Assembly: GCA_016722045.1 (NCBI GenBank)
Contig: JADKGY010000006.1
Coordinates: 558,001 to 622,000 of the forward strand
Direction of reading: 5' to 3'
DNA: 64,000 nt
From: Candidatus Opimibacter skivensis
GTDB lineage: Bacteria > Bacteroidota > Bacteroidia > Chitinophagales > Saprospiraceae
The position numbers and the translations under genes are program-made. The notes beneath the pieces were generated by a model that saw nothing but the letters and a program-made list of their open reading frames with translations, was not told the DNA's origin and made no database searches. This document shows positions 17,801 to 26,181 of this stretch, in pieces. Position 1 is the stretch's first letter; each line of letters starts with the position of its first letter.

Positions 17801-19258
17801 TATAATTTTACTTAATCTAAGAAGTGGGGTAATAATATTTGACACTTTTTTTTCAGCATGAGCATCCATCCGAACCTCTTTTATAAACAATGCAGTATGA
17901 GTGGCAGTTTGTATTGAATTTAAATAGTAAACTTGCATTTGACCGGAACTTACAGTTCCTTCATTCTTGTAAGTTTGAAGTTTGTATTCTGGGGTATGAT
18001 AATTAGATGGCTCACGTTTGTTAAACTGATTAGGATAATAATTAAAAAAAGGAGATTTCCACTGAAAATTATCTGTCCATTTTCCATAATTGTAAGCTAT
18101 CCAGTAGCCCGTATCCCCCAAATCTACCATGCCATTGTTATTAGCATCTTCATAATCAACTCCAGTAACAGCAGTCAGCTTCCAAGAAAGTGGGTAACGG
18201 GCTGCTTTAATGAAATCCTTTTTTTCTTCCTGAATATCAACATCATAAGATCCATTTAAAATAAATGAAGTTATATTTTCATTTTCCAACATGTAAACAG
18301 GTAATGAATAGTGATACGTTACACCTTCCGTTGAAGTAATTTTAAATGCTCCTATACCTTCTGGATCAAATTCAGAAGCGGGTCGTTTTATACCATTCGT
18401 AATTCGATAATCAAGAAATCCACTAGGATTAGAATTGATATCATTATTTGTGAAATATTCAATATATGTACCCGTGTTAATTCTATTTGTTGCTGGCGAA
18501 TATTGTAACGGGATTGCAGAAGTGCCATTAGCACCCCAATATGTACCTGAGACTTGACCAACATTGAATTGGTAGATTTCATCTTCTAAATAAAAAAGGA
18601 CAGGTTTCGTCGCAGAAAACGCGGTATTGCCAACATGAACATAATTTTCAATGTTTCCGGTATGAAAGTCTCCCCAAGCATAGACTCTTGGCGTAATTGT
18701 CCCACCAAATCCGGGAGCAGATACATTATATGAGTCATAATCTGGGAATGAAAATCCTACTCCTTTTTGCATCCCAAAGAATGATGTATTAATATCCATT
18801 CTGCTTTCCTGTCGGCTATAATTATTATCGTTTTTAAAATACAATGGACCATAATAATACTCATCATCAATCTTGATCGGAGGAAGTCCTGATAATTGCG
18901 TTGCCGGTGAAATATCTGTAGTAATTGTGGTTATTTTCTTACCATCCCAGTCATCAGAAACTCCTCGAATGTGATGAGAAATTTCACCGGGATCATAATC
19001 CCAACCTAATCCAATCCAAGAAGCCTGTTCATCCATCCTAATTCCACTGGAATAGTGAAATACAATTGGAACTTGTTCACCATTTGGCCCAGGGATAGTC
19101 ATGATAGGAACTGAATATTTAAAGTCGCCAGTCACCAAATCCACCATTGAATTTGCCGCTTGTGAAATGGGTAAGTTTTGACCGAACAAATTCGTAACTA
19201 TATCAGATAGAATGACAATGATAAACGATGTTCGAATTATAAGAGTAAATGATTTCAT
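14873..19258 (-). CDS. Giant secreted partner of the RHS protein
   Basis: The 1,461-residue protein begins with an N-terminal hydrophobic signal segment ending near LFGQ. It continues with AANSMVDLVTGDFKYSVPI, IPGPNGEQVPIVFHYSSGI and ASWIGLGWDYDPGEI. This is the usual start of the first gene in Bacteroidota two-gene RHS loci and resembles the SpvB/TcB-like half of Tc toxins. Near residue 1,310 a segment (AGRSYRVSVWVHKN) looks like a carbohydrate-binding or jelly-roll module. The C-terminus has YD-like sequence (FAYDNEGRISEIWI) that would continue into the next protein. The two genes are 13 bp apart and surely one transcript. I infer that the two polypeptides assemble into one shell. Confidence 0.7.
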   Translation of the reverse strand: MKSFTLIIRTSFIIVILSDIVTNLFGQNLPISQAANSMVDLVTGDFKYSVPIMTIPGPNGEQVPIVFHYSSGIRMDEQASWIGLGWDYDPGEISHHIRGVSDDWDGKKITTITTDISPATQLSGLPPIKIDDEYYYGPLYFKNDNNYSRQESRMDINTSFFGMQKGVGFSFPDYDSYNVSAPGFGGTITPRVYAWGDFHTGNIENYVHVGNTAFSATKPVLFYLEDEIYQFNVGQVSGTYWGANGTSAIPLQYSPATNRINTGTYIEYFTNNDINSNPSGFLDYRITNGIKRPASEFDPEGIGAFKITSTEGVTYHYSLPVYMLENENITSFILNGSYDVDIQEEKKDFIKAARYPLSWKLTAVTGVDYEDANNNGMVDLGDTGYWIAYNYGKWTDNFQWKSPFFNYYPNQFNKREPSNYHTPEYKLQTYKNEGTVSSGQMQVYYLNSIQTATHTALFIKEVRMDAHAEKKVSNIITPLLRLSKIILIRNEDLPIISNNAPLPYDPRYSLVQCYPVNVKPHIGNFYSNEMLIKANTIEAIDLIADYSLCKMLYNNVNNTFTTSSISFSQAFNTEIYKKYNESDPSTSSDLANSGKLTIKEIKSYGLKYKPTGPSYLFDYDENNSTKNPNFSPFKTDYWGYYKSDFNFSFRGRYTTEGTNQIQGSKLNVDAWSLKKITTPLGGEILVDYESDSYEKVNNGRGFVNPKRYFLIKNAQLNGSGGWTSSAGVVSVNKDIDDFLSLPSNQIQFKEVFIPFFTGLTGPNCITAASGYNNNPCSIINFTPLTLSLLNSTLDSRDIDINALFKNIGGTVGCGNYNPTYNPKVNGWGYIGLRLSSVSGGGVRVKQITIKEPDLNQNYINEYSYENGAAGSEPIDISSLIDAHTIGKNNLANDPNMPPTIVTYGKVTVKSKSLQNTYSGKAIYTYDNMYSENSVSYKEIEPKPTAFPCTTLTLETFATVNQLVGSYGRPLSVSYFDNNNNIVSSELYEYYLNSEDVLPSLTESFTQHLQEPTKNPFCPGYPLKFDMDFIKIQFKNTLKRKIIIRDGISISEEIIARDPSSGAPTQVRITDPTSGITETRTSYAYLQSAYSMMGTKSKDPNAKNLLLAPYKVTVYRDKIIRDVYNNLVQSSDRELIAGSKTTWQQIIPRRIFDFSTNAYVTQLQQTTYWEPYKTYVFNGDANDLNWREEEDITLFNKRNTIIESKKGVTSRYSASKLGYDQQYLLCEASDARYTDFTFSGFEDQEIVSPGIMHFGGEITQGQMRFAGNVNLSPHTGNFMAKVDIGAFGPGYFTKEITAGRSYRVSVWVHKNSPSSASLILSLNGSHSSTGIQGDVNIYKNIEKSDASNTMVGDWTLMTSTIDVPIDYLPTGGSLNDFRAYLYNPGNSTSYFDDLMIRPMDISITGNVIDEKSGRMLATLDFNNFATRFAYDNEGRISEIWIETPTDGWKLKQRNNYNFKRAY

Positions 19259-19655
19259 TTGTGCAGGGTATTCGAGTCAATTAATAATATAAAAGAAGCA
19301 AAGTTTTATACATGGCAACGCCTTACCTCTGATGTTGAGTCAGAAAATTACCAGGGAGCAATCAATCTTAGATTCGTGAAAAACTTAAAAACTATGGGGT
19401 CGGCTTGATAAACAGTAAAGATTAAGAGGAGAATCTGATTTTGATTGTTAAAAAAATTTGAGTTATGATCTTCAGATCATGACACAATACGCTTTAATAT
19501 TATCCTAAGTTATAACTATTTCTTTAGCAACCAAATTTTTTAAAAAATTTTACATGATCATACGAATCGAATGACCCTACTATTTTGATGTATAGTAATA
19601 GCACGCGAACTCTTTAATAAGTCAACAAAAAAAATAAATGTGAATCCTAAAAATT
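19259..19655. other. AT-rich spacer upstream of the RHS pair
   Basis: This stretch of nearly 400 bp has no convincing gene on either strand. It must hold the promoter of the RHS pair (start 19258, minus strand) and the end of the acidic protein gene. I see no clear operator, repeat array or terminator. Confidence 0.5.
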
Positions 19656-20129
19656 TTAAACCTTCGGCAACAATATCGCATCCAGCATCGCCTTCAGCCT
19701 CATGAAGCCAAGAAGTTGTCCATCTTCGCTGCTCATCACCGGCTCATCGTCATCATCATCTTCGTCATCAACAGGAAGAATGGAAAATGCTACAAAGTCG
19801 AGAAGATCCATTTCAGGATAGTCTTCTGAAATCGAACTGATGAAGGCATCCAGTTCACCGTCGGCTTTTTCGAGGGCATCCCAGTTGGCATCTTCAAGAT
19901 CATAGAGATATTCTTCATCTTCTATTTCTTTATACAGGTCAGTCCGTTTAAGGCTTTCCATGCAGATGGTGCCAAGGAATATCAGGTAAGCCTGGTCTTC
20001 TTCCGTCAGATCCACCTCATCATCCTCCATGATCAGGTATTGGAGGCTATCCATATAAGGCGTAGGATCTAAGGAGCCATTTTCACCCTGTTCAAGGATT
20101 TTGTCTATCAGTTCTTCGGTAACTTTCAT
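19656..20129 (-). CDS. Small acidic hypothetical protein
   Basis: The 157-residue protein is strongly acidic, with a DDEDDDDDE run near residue 120 and many Glu/Asp throughout. No signal peptide, membrane segment or catalytic motif is visible. The start (MKVTEELIDKILEQGENG) and the predicted helical pattern suggest a soluble all-alpha protein. Codon use and length look like a real gene. I do not recognise a family. It stands alone, with a repeat array upstream. Confidence 0.6.
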   Translation of the reverse strand: MKVTEELIDKILEQGENGSLDPTPYMDSLQYLIMEDDEVDLTEEDQAYLIFLGTICMESLKRTDLYKEIEDEEYLYDLEDANWDALEKADGELDAFISSISEDYPEMDLLDFVAFSILPVDDEDDDDDEPVMSSEDGQLLGFMRLKAMLDAILLPKV

Positions 20130-20179
20130 TGCTTCTTTTAATATATGAGGACAAATTTACATATAAATTCACACTTCTT

Positions 20180-20360
20180 GTTTATGGGTTTATAGGTTTA
20201 TGTGCTTATATGTTTATACGGCCAAATAGTAAAAGGGCTAGTTAGTTTTGTTTATAGGTTTATTAGTTTATAGGTTTATAATATTATACATCAATAAACT
20301 CATAATCCAATACTTCCATAAACTTATAAGCCTATAACCCCATAAACCTCTAAGCCCATA
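20180..20360. repeat. Array of TTTATAGGTTTAT-type short repeats
   Basis: About 180 bp consist of degenerate copies of GTTTATAGG (first part) and of the reverse complement CCTATAAAC / CCCATAAAC (last part). The two halves could pair to form a long hairpin. The same unit occurs at 296-334. Confidence 0.75.
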
Positions 20361-20378
20361 CGCGAATTGATTAGTTTT

Positions 20379-20396
20379 ATGAAAAATTTGCATTGA
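20379..20396 (+). promoter_or_regulatory. Five-codon leader ORF coupled to a TTG start
   Basis: ATG AAA AAT TTG CAT TGA lies immediately upstream, and its TGA overlaps the TTG start of the lipoprotein gene (TTGA). An in-frame TAG at 20372 leaves no upstream ATG for the lipoprotein, so the leader could deliver ribosomes to the TTG by termination-reinitiation. Confidence 0.4.
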
Positions 20397-21346
20397 AAAA
20401 AATTGTTTTTCAAATAGCCTTCACAATTGCTCTCCTCATGTCCATCTTTAGCTGTTTTCGTAAAAAAGAAAATCTTCAATCCTGGCTTGATAAAAAATTT
20501 CCGGGGCAGTTTGAAGTCGTCGATAGCCGTCGACGATTTATGGAACAATTTCAGTTTTCAAAAAAAGTGACTTCGGTGGTAGCGTTCAAACAGGATACCC
20601 TCATTGAATTTGTGGTGATATGGTATAGGGATGTACCGGATCTAAGAGTAAGCGCAGATGAAATTCAAAATGCGTTTGACCGAAGTAAAAAGGATACCGA
20701 ACAGGCACGCGCATTGTATAAATCATATACCGAACATGGATCCGCAAAAATGTCTGTGTCCGTTATCGATGATGCCGCTTACTTTTTAGTGTATGAAGAG
20801 CCTACGATGGAGAACAGGAAGAAATATTTACAGGAAATCCTGTCTACACTAGATCAGAAAACTGATTTTGCACAAACGAAGGTCTTTATTGATTTCATGG
20901 AAGACAGTACCTATCATCAGGAATTTAACGACATCGTTCCTGCAGGGTTTTGGAACCGGATAGACCATTATTATCAAGACAACAAAACGGTATCGATAGA
21001 TTTTGCATGGTCACCAAAAATGAAGACCGATACATTGATGTCAAAGTGGACCTTGAATACGTATGCGAACAGAAGTAGCACATATCGGAATGAGGCTTAC
21101 CAGGAGGCCTTAAAATGGGCTGACAAAAATATCAAGCCACCCTTTTATATTGAGCCTGATCAACTCGTATGGGATGATTTAGATGAACATGATCTGATGG
21201 CTATGCATTTTCATTTTCCCTACTATACACAAAAACCTCCCGACGAAACAGAGGACATTGAAAGCCTTCGCTTAGGATATGTATCAGGCGTATACCAGGC
21301 TGACCAGAAGACATTCTCAAAAATTGTAAAAGAAAAAGAATTTTGA
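20393..21346 (+). CDS. Lipoprotein-like hypothetical protein, TTG start
   Basis: Translation must begin at TTG 20393 because an in-frame stop precedes it with no ATG between. The product (317 residues) begins MKKIVFQIAFTIALLMSIFSC. That is a signal segment with a possible lipobox ending at Cys21, so it is probably an outer-membrane or periplasmic lipoprotein. The rest has alternating strands and helices and many aromatic residues (FVVIWYRD, FYIEPDQLVWDDLDEHDL) but no motif I recognise. The stop overlaps the next TTG start (TTGA), so the pair is translationally coupled. Confidence 0.6.
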   Translation: MKKIVFQIAFTIALLMSIFSCFRKKENLQSWLDKKFPGQFEVVDSRRRFMEQFQFSKKVTSVVAFKQDTLIEFVVIWYRDVPDLRVSADEIQNAFDRSKKDTEQARALYKSYTEHGSAKMSVSVIDDAAYFLVYEEPTMENRKKYLQEILSTLDQKTDFAQTKVFIDFMEDSTYHQEFNDIVPAGFWNRIDHYYQDNKTVSIDFAWSPKMKTDTLMSKWTLNTYANRSSTYRNEAYQEALKWADKNIKPPFYIEPDQLVWDDLDEHDLMAMHFHFPYYTQKPPDETEDIESLRLGYVSGVYQADQKTFSKIVKEKEF

Positions 21347-21936
21347 ATCCGGATGATCGTTTTGCAGACCCGGGTGTAAGCTTATATGATCTCGCTACAC
21401 ATTTCATCGTGCATTGCTCAAAGTGTGATGGAAAAGCGCAGGTACTTCCATTCAATGGCTCATGGAAACTGACTTGTTCGAAATGTTTTCATGTCGAATT
21501 ACCGGGTCATTGGTATGGTGCGATGACGGCCTATGTGTCTGTTAAATGTCGTGAATGCCATCAGCCGATTTCAAGGAGTGCTGAAGTGAGCGGCGAGTGG
21601 GCCAAACTAAAAGTGAAATGTGAAGAATGCAGGGATGAGTGCGAATATGAAGCACAAATTTCCAGACATTATATTCATCACGGCCTGATGTGTGATTCGG
21701 TTTTTGGATTACCGTTGTGGTTGCAAAAGGAATTCAGATCCGATCTTTTTTGGGCATTCAATTATGAGCACCTAAATCTGCTTGAACAATATGTCAGAGC
21801 CAAACTCCGTGAAAGGGGGATTGAAAATAAGGGAAGTAAAAACAGTTTAATGTTTAGCCGGTTGCCCACATTTATCACGAGTGCTAAAAATCGGGGGGAG
21901 ATATTGAAGTTGATTGAGGAGATGCAAAAGAAGTGA
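21343..21936 (+). CDS. Cys-rich zinc-ribbon-like hypothetical protein
   Basis: The start is TTG 21343, overlapping the TGA of the preceding gene. The 197-residue protein has CSKC (25-28) and CSKC (45-48), then CREC and CEEC pairs, which suggests two zinc ribbons in residues 20-100. A helical tail follows (LWLQKEFRSDLFWAFNYEHL, EQYVRAKLRERGI). The tail resembles short helical segments found in nucleic-acid or TFIIB-like zinc proteins, but no specific family is recognised. Pairing with a lipoprotein gene gives no functional clue. Confidence 0.6.
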   Translation: MNPDDRFADPGVSLYDLATHFIVHCSKCDGKAQVLPFNGSWKLTCSKCFHVELPGHWYGAMTAYVSVKCRECHQPISRSAEVSGEWAKLKVKCEECRDECEYEAQISRHYIHHGLMCDSVFGLPLWLQKEFRSDLFWAFNYEHLNLLEQYVRAKLRERGIENKGSKNSLMFSRLPTFITSAKNRGEILKLIEEMQKK

Positions 21937-22056
21937 GAGTCTTTCGTGGAATATTTTTCCTCAGAAGTATTGTTTAGAGAGTTTAGCCCTGGTACTTTCA
22001 GATGGAAAGGTTTAGGAAGTTTTGCTCTATTACTTAAATATAGTTCGAAGACCTTG

Positions 22057-23892
22057 CTATTTTTTTATAACCCTGCCTTGTCTTATTTCATGATCTTTTT
22101 TTATCAGCAGTGTATATATTCCGCTTGGTAATCCACCTAATTGAAGCGAACCATGCCATTCATCTACTTTTATTAATCTGCCCAGGCAATCATACATGAA
22201 ATAAGTAGTGTGGCCGTCGATGAATGTGTCATCACTTAAAAAGAGTTCCTGCTCTACCGGATTTGGATGTATTCCAATGCTTTCAAAAGGAATCTCTTCA
22301 CTAGCTGTAAGGCATTGCGCTTCCACTTCCATTACACTATTGCATCCTACTGCATTAGATTCGATGATTTGGTCAGTTGAATGAATAAAATGTAAACAAA
22401 CACTTTCAATTGCACATTCTCCCAAAGACGGATTTTTTTTGATTAGTAGAATCGCTTTGACACTGTCAAGATGGTCGATGCCCTCCAGTGTAACCAGTGA
22501 GTCATTTTGTATTATTTCCATAAAACGTCCGACATATCGGAGACCCTCCAATCCTCCAAGGTCATGTAAACGTTGATTGCCTTCGATATTAATATCACGA
22601 GGAATCCGTCGAAGGTTTTGAAGGCCTGTAATGGAAAGCAAACCCGAATTGTTCTCAACACGCACATCATTTCCAATCTTCTCAATATTTTCCAGACCTG
22701 AAAGTGAAAGCAAGCTTGCATTATTCTGAATGACAATATCATCTGCGGAAGCAAGTGTGTGAAGGAAATTTAAGCTTCGTAGATTTTGATTTTGTTGTAT
22801 ATGACATACATCACCTATCCAGGCAAGTTTTTCAAAAGTTGCAAGCGTATCCAGGCTGGCATTTTCACTTACAATTAAATCATTGTAAATGGAGTCCAAC
22901 AGGTTTAGGCCGGAGAATGATTTCAATAAAGGATTACTCTCGATTCTGACATTGTCTCCAACATAACGGACATTTTGAAATGCATGCATTTCACGTAGAC
23001 TATCATTTTGAAGCAATTCAAATGAGCCTCCAATTGTATCAAGCAAACCAAATCCACTCAGTGAGTCGAGGAAGGATAATACAGCCACATCACCTTTTAC
23101 AATTTTCAATTTTGGAAAACCATGAAAGTGCCCTGCATCTAATATTCTTACAATGTGAAGGCCTCCATCGATTCTTTCTAGGTTCGCAAAGGCATCAATT
23201 GTAGTTAACCCAGTTACTTCCCAAAAACGTAAATCATCTCCGATGTAAATGAGCGAATCGAATCCTGTAATCGTGTTAATCTCTCCGGCTTCAATATTTA
23301 TTCGTCCTCCTGTATATCGTAAACGAGGAAAAAAATGAATGGAACCGGGTATATTTAAAAAATTTATTTCAAGATTCTCACCGATCGACTCAAGATTTTC
23401 AAATGCATCCAAAATATTGAGTTCATGGAAATCGGTCAATGCTAAATGTCCTCCAATATGAAGTATGCTGTCAAACCCAATAATGGCTTCGACATTGAAT
23501 AAATAACTTAGGAAAAGATCTCCATTTACCGCCTTCAGGCTGCGAAATGCCCTAATCGTGTCCAACGAAGTAATTGCACCACGCAATTCAAGGTTTCCTT
23601 CAATGATCTGAATATGGTCAAGGCTATCAAAAGATGTGAAGTGGCCACCCACTGAAAATTTAACATTACCCCCAATCATTGTACATCCGGGATACAAAAT
23701 CCTAAAACTGTCCACCTGGGATTGGCTTTTGAACTGAATCCCTTCAGGCAAACAGTTTTGACAGAAACATGTAATTGAAAACAACAGCAGCAATGAAGAT
23801 GCAAGAAATTTATGTTTGTTGAATACAGCTACATTTATAAGAACCTGGGAAATCATATGGTAAAAAACTTTTAGTATGGATATCATTTCCAA
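22057..23892 (-). CDS. T9SS-exported protein with receptor-L/leucine-rich-like repeats
   Basis: The 611-residue protein has an N-terminal signal (FLASSLLLLFSITCFC, near 28-45; Met13 is an alternative start). It then has about 20 repeats of 22-24 residues of the receptor L-domain type (SLxxIGGDLxIxxNxxLxxLxGLxxL), for example LLSLSGLENIEKIGNDVRVE. The last roughly 75 residues are a type A T9SS sorting domain: IHPNPVEQELFLSDD, YDCLGRLIKVDEW, LPSGIYTLLIKK. It is expected at the cell surface or released after type IX secretion. Ligand is unknown. It stands alone, convergent with the zinc-ribbon gene. Confidence 0.85.
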   Translation of the reverse strand: MEMISILKVFYHMISQVLINVAVFNKHKFLASSLLLLFSITCFCQNCLPEGIQFKSQSQVDSFRILYPGCTMIGGNVKFSVGGHFTSFDSLDHIQIIEGNLELRGAITSLDTIRAFRSLKAVNGDLFLSYLFNVEAIIGFDSILHIGGHLALTDFHELNILDAFENLESIGENLEINFLNIPGSIHFFPRLRYTGGRINIEAGEINTITGFDSLIYIGDDLRFWEVTGLTTIDAFANLERIDGGLHIVRILDAGHFHGFPKLKIVKGDVAVLSFLDSLSGFGLLDTIGGSFELLQNDSLREMHAFQNVRYVGDNVRIESNPLLKSFSGLNLLDSIYNDLIVSENASLDTLATFEKLAWIGDVCHIQQNQNLRSLNFLHTLASADDIVIQNNASLLSLSGLENIEKIGNDVRVENNSGLLSITGLQNLRRIPRDINIEGNQRLHDLGGLEGLRYVGRFMEIIQNDSLVTLEGIDHLDSVKAILLIKKNPSLGECAIESVCLHFIHSTDQIIESNAVGCNSVMEVEAQCLTASEEIPFESIGIHPNPVEQELFLSDDTFIDGHTTYFMYDCLGRLIKVDEWHGSLQLGGLPSGIYTLLIKKDHEIRQGRVIKK

Positions 23893-23990
23893 ATTTGTCT
23901 AAGAATTATTTAATCTTAACTCAAATCTACCAAATTAAAACTGTGAGTTTTGGCGCTATTCCCTGAATAAATAAGCAAGCATTTCAAAAT

Positions 23991-24020
23991 AAAAAAAGGC
24001 CACTCGAAAGTGACCTTCAT
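23991..24020 (-). terminator. Rho-independent terminator of tRNA-Val
   Basis: Read on the minus strand, AAGGTCACT-TTCG-AGTGGCCTT forms a GC-containing stem with a TTCG loop (one G-T pair), followed by a run of T. It begins four bases after the tRNA 3' end. Confidence 0.85.
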
Positions 24021-24024
24021 TTTG

Positions 24025-24099
24025 TGGGAGTACACGGGTTCGAACCGCGGACCCTCTGCTTGTAAGGCAGATGCTCTGAACCAGCTGAGCTATACTCCC
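24025..24099 (-). tRNA. tRNA-Val (UAC)
   Basis: The minus strand folds as a canonical tRNA. The 7-bp acceptor stem is GGGAGTA/TACTCCC with discriminator A. The D arm contains AGCTCAGCTGGTTCAGAGC, and the anticodon stem TCTGC/GCAGA encloses loop CTTACAA (anticodon TAC). The T arm contains GGTTCGAACCC. CCA is not encoded. Confidence 0.97.
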
Positions 24100-24404
24100 T
24101 TTTTAAAACCGGACTGCAAACATAGTGCCTCTGGGCTAATTAGCCAAATAATTTACCTCATTAACTGCTAAATCCTTTAAAATGTGGCAGTTGCTTGAAG
24201 TTCAGGCCGGAATAGAAATGGAGAAATTCAATTTTTTTAATCTTATCCGATGCCAGGTAAATTTATTTAAGCTTATCTTCAAAAGCTACCTGCAATGATC
24301 ACAAAACCATGCTTTTCGAGCTATTTTGCGCATAAATGACTTCATTTATGCACATGATTTCATTGAAAACCCCGATAAAAAAGCGTATATTTGGAAACGA
24401 ACAT

Positions 24405-24659
24405 ATGCAGCAAAAACCTAATATCCGCCCTCACCTCCTTTGGGAATACGATCTCGAAACTTTCAATTGGCGGAAGTCTTATAAGATCGTTATTGAACGG
24501 GTAATTCAGCTCGGAACTCCTGAGGATTGGAAAGAGATTTTTTCGTTTTATACAGTTGACCAAATCAATGAAACTATAGAATGGTCAAAACAATTGGACT
24601 TGCGGGATAAAAATTTTGCAAAACTTTTTCTGCAATCGGATTATTTCCATGCTGCATAA
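24405..24659 (+). CDS. DUF6922-type protein, partner of the nucleotidyltransferase
   Basis: I favour ATG 24405 (MQQKPNIRPHLLWEYD), as family members start near this point; an ATG at 24336 is possible. The roughly 84-residue protein shows LLWEYDLETFNWRKSYKIV, ERVIQLGTPEDWKEI-FYTVDQI and a final LRDKNFAKLF. This is the DUF6922 pattern seen directly upstream of AbiEii-type nucleotidyltransferase genes. Its stop overlaps the next gene by 11 bp. By position it is the antitoxin-like or accessory partner of a toxin-antitoxin-like pair; this role is inferred. Confidence 0.75.
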   Translation: MQQKPNIRPHLLWEYDLETFNWRKSYKIVIERVIQLGTPEDWKEIFSFYTVDQINETIEWSKQLDLRDKNFAKLFLQSDYFHAA

Positions 24660-25287
24660 AGATCCATTCATCATATCTCCAGAGACATTTGAGTTAATCA
24701 AAGAGTTGCAATCAATGCCGGAACTAACCGGTTTTTACTTGGTTGGAGGAACCTCTTTGGGCTTACAACTTGGGCATAGAAATTCTATTGATATTGACTT
24801 GTTTTCTCAACATGAATTTGAAGATCAATTTATCATTGATTGCATTACGAAGAAATATGTGTTTCTTGAAAAATTCAGAAGGAAAAATACGATCATTGGT
24901 TTTATTCATGATATCAAAGTTGATTTTATTTGCCATCCTTACCCTTTAGTTAAAGAACCCATTTCAGAAGAAGGCATCACCTATCTTTCTAAAGAAGACA
25001 TCGCCGCAATGAAGCTCAACGCCATCGCCGGTAGTGGTCAGCGACTAAAAGATTTTATCGATGTGTATTTTTTACTCGAGTCTTTATCGGTTAATGATAT
25101 GCTTGAATGTTATTCTATAAAATATCCAAATTCTAATCCGATGATTGCCCTGAAGGCCATCTCGTATTTTGAAGATATAGATCCGGATATTGATCCTCCA
25201 AAAATGAAAACTCCTTTGTCACTTAAGAAAATAAAAAAGAGAATTACAGAGGCTGTTTTACATCAGTATAAGACCTTCAAAGAATAG
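24649..25287 (+). CDS. AbiEii/AbiGii-type nucleotidyltransferase
   Basis: The start at ATG 24649 (MLHKDPFIISPETFEL) overlaps the upstream stop. The 212-residue protein carries the minimal nucleotidyltransferase signature: VGGTSLGLQLGHR at 32-44 and SIDIDLF at 46-52, supplying the two metal-binding Asp residues. A third acidic strand (IKVDFI) follows, then LSKEDIAAMKLNAI and GSGQRLKDFIDVYFL. AbiEii-family enzymes transfer nucleotides to tRNA or other acceptors and block growth when not neutralised. The intact catalytic motif suggests activity. Unlike the stub at 1963, this locus pairs with a DUF6922 gene. Confidence 0.85.
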   Translation: MLHKDPFIISPETFELIKELQSMPELTGFYLVGGTSLGLQLGHRNSIDIDLFSQHEFEDQFIIDCITKKYVFLEKFRRKNTIIGFIHDIKVDFICHPYPLVKEPISEEGITYLSKEDIAAMKLNAIAGSGQRLKDFIDVYFLLESLSVNDMLECYSIKYPNSNPMIALKAISYFEDIDPDIDPPKMKTPLSLKKIKKRITEAVLHQYKTFKE

Positions 25288-25512
25288 AAGGCTTCAGACT
25301 GAAAATTAAAAGAGCGAGTGAAGCCACAGGTAAATTTTAACCATCCTGCCATTTTGCACAATCCTTCTTACTTCCTTATTGGTAGTTCCCCATTCACAAT
25401 TCATTCTATTTAAAACGTACCTTCTCAAGATCAGATGACTGAAATTCTCAGGATTTGGGGAAAAATTTTAATCTTACACTTTCAAAAATAATTTTGATTA
25501 ATACCCACCTCT

Positions 25513-26019
25513 ATGTTCCGTAAAATCTTAATAGCCCTCGTCATCATTTTCATCGCTATCCAGTTTTTCCATCCTGCAAAAAATCTATCCGATGATCGCA
25601 CACATGATATCTCATTAAAATATAATGTACCGGCTAATGTGGATACCATATTTGTAAAAGCATGCAATAATTGTCATACCAACAAAACAGATTATCCATG
25701 GTATGTCAATATTCAACCTGTCGCCTGGTGGCTGGCGAATCATGTCAATGAGGGAAAACAAAAACTGAATTTCTCCACGTTTACTTCACGTCGTATTGCG
25801 TTTCAGAATCACAAATTTGAAGACATTGTGGAACAGATCAAGGAGAAGGAGATGCCATTACCATCGTATACATGGTTAGGCCTTCATCCTGAAGCGAAGA
25901 TTACAGATGCAGATCGAAAGTTGATCATTGATTGGGCTACTGCGCAGATGGATACATTGAAAGCGCATTATCCTGCGGATAGCCTGAAGATGCCGAAGAG
26001 ACCTGTTGTGGCTAAGTAA
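25513..26019 (+). CDS. Haem-binding domain protein (c-type haem, membrane-anchored)
   Basis: The 168-residue protein has one N-terminal transmembrane anchor (ILIALVIIFIAIQFF, 4-18). A periplasmic domain follows with CNNCH (CxxCH haem attachment), then TDYPWYVNIQPVAWWLANHV and EGKQKLNFSTF. This is the Haem_bd family of Bacteroidota, thought to act as a small cytochrome or haem sensor; electron partners are unknown. It is not obviously in an operon. Confidence 0.85.
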   Translation: MFRKILIALVIIFIAIQFFHPAKNLSDDRTHDISLKYNVPANVDTIFVKACNNCHTNKTDYPWYVNIQPVAWWLANHVNEGKQKLNFSTFTSRRIAFQNHKFEDIVEQIKEKEMPLPSYTWLGLHPEAKITDADRKLIIDWATAQMDTLKAHYPADSLKMPKRPVVAK

Positions 26020-26055
26020 ATGAATAGTTGTTTTTACAAAAGATATACGACATCA

Positions 26056-26138
26056 AGTATTCAGTATTCAGTAATCGGTATTAAGTTCATTTACTGATTA
26101 CCGAATACTGATTACTGATTACTGATTACTGATTACTT
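26056..26138. repeat. ATTCAGT / ATTACTG short tandem repeats
   Basis: The first part holds AGTATTCAGTATTCAGTAAT, and the second holds four perfect copies of ATTACTG plus variants. The halves are roughly inverted relative to each other. The ATTCAGT unit also occurs in four tandem copies at 48697-48726. Confidence 0.75.
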
Positions 26139-26181
26139 GGTCTAAATAAATCTCTTGGCCATGCAGATGAAAATCGTCGAA

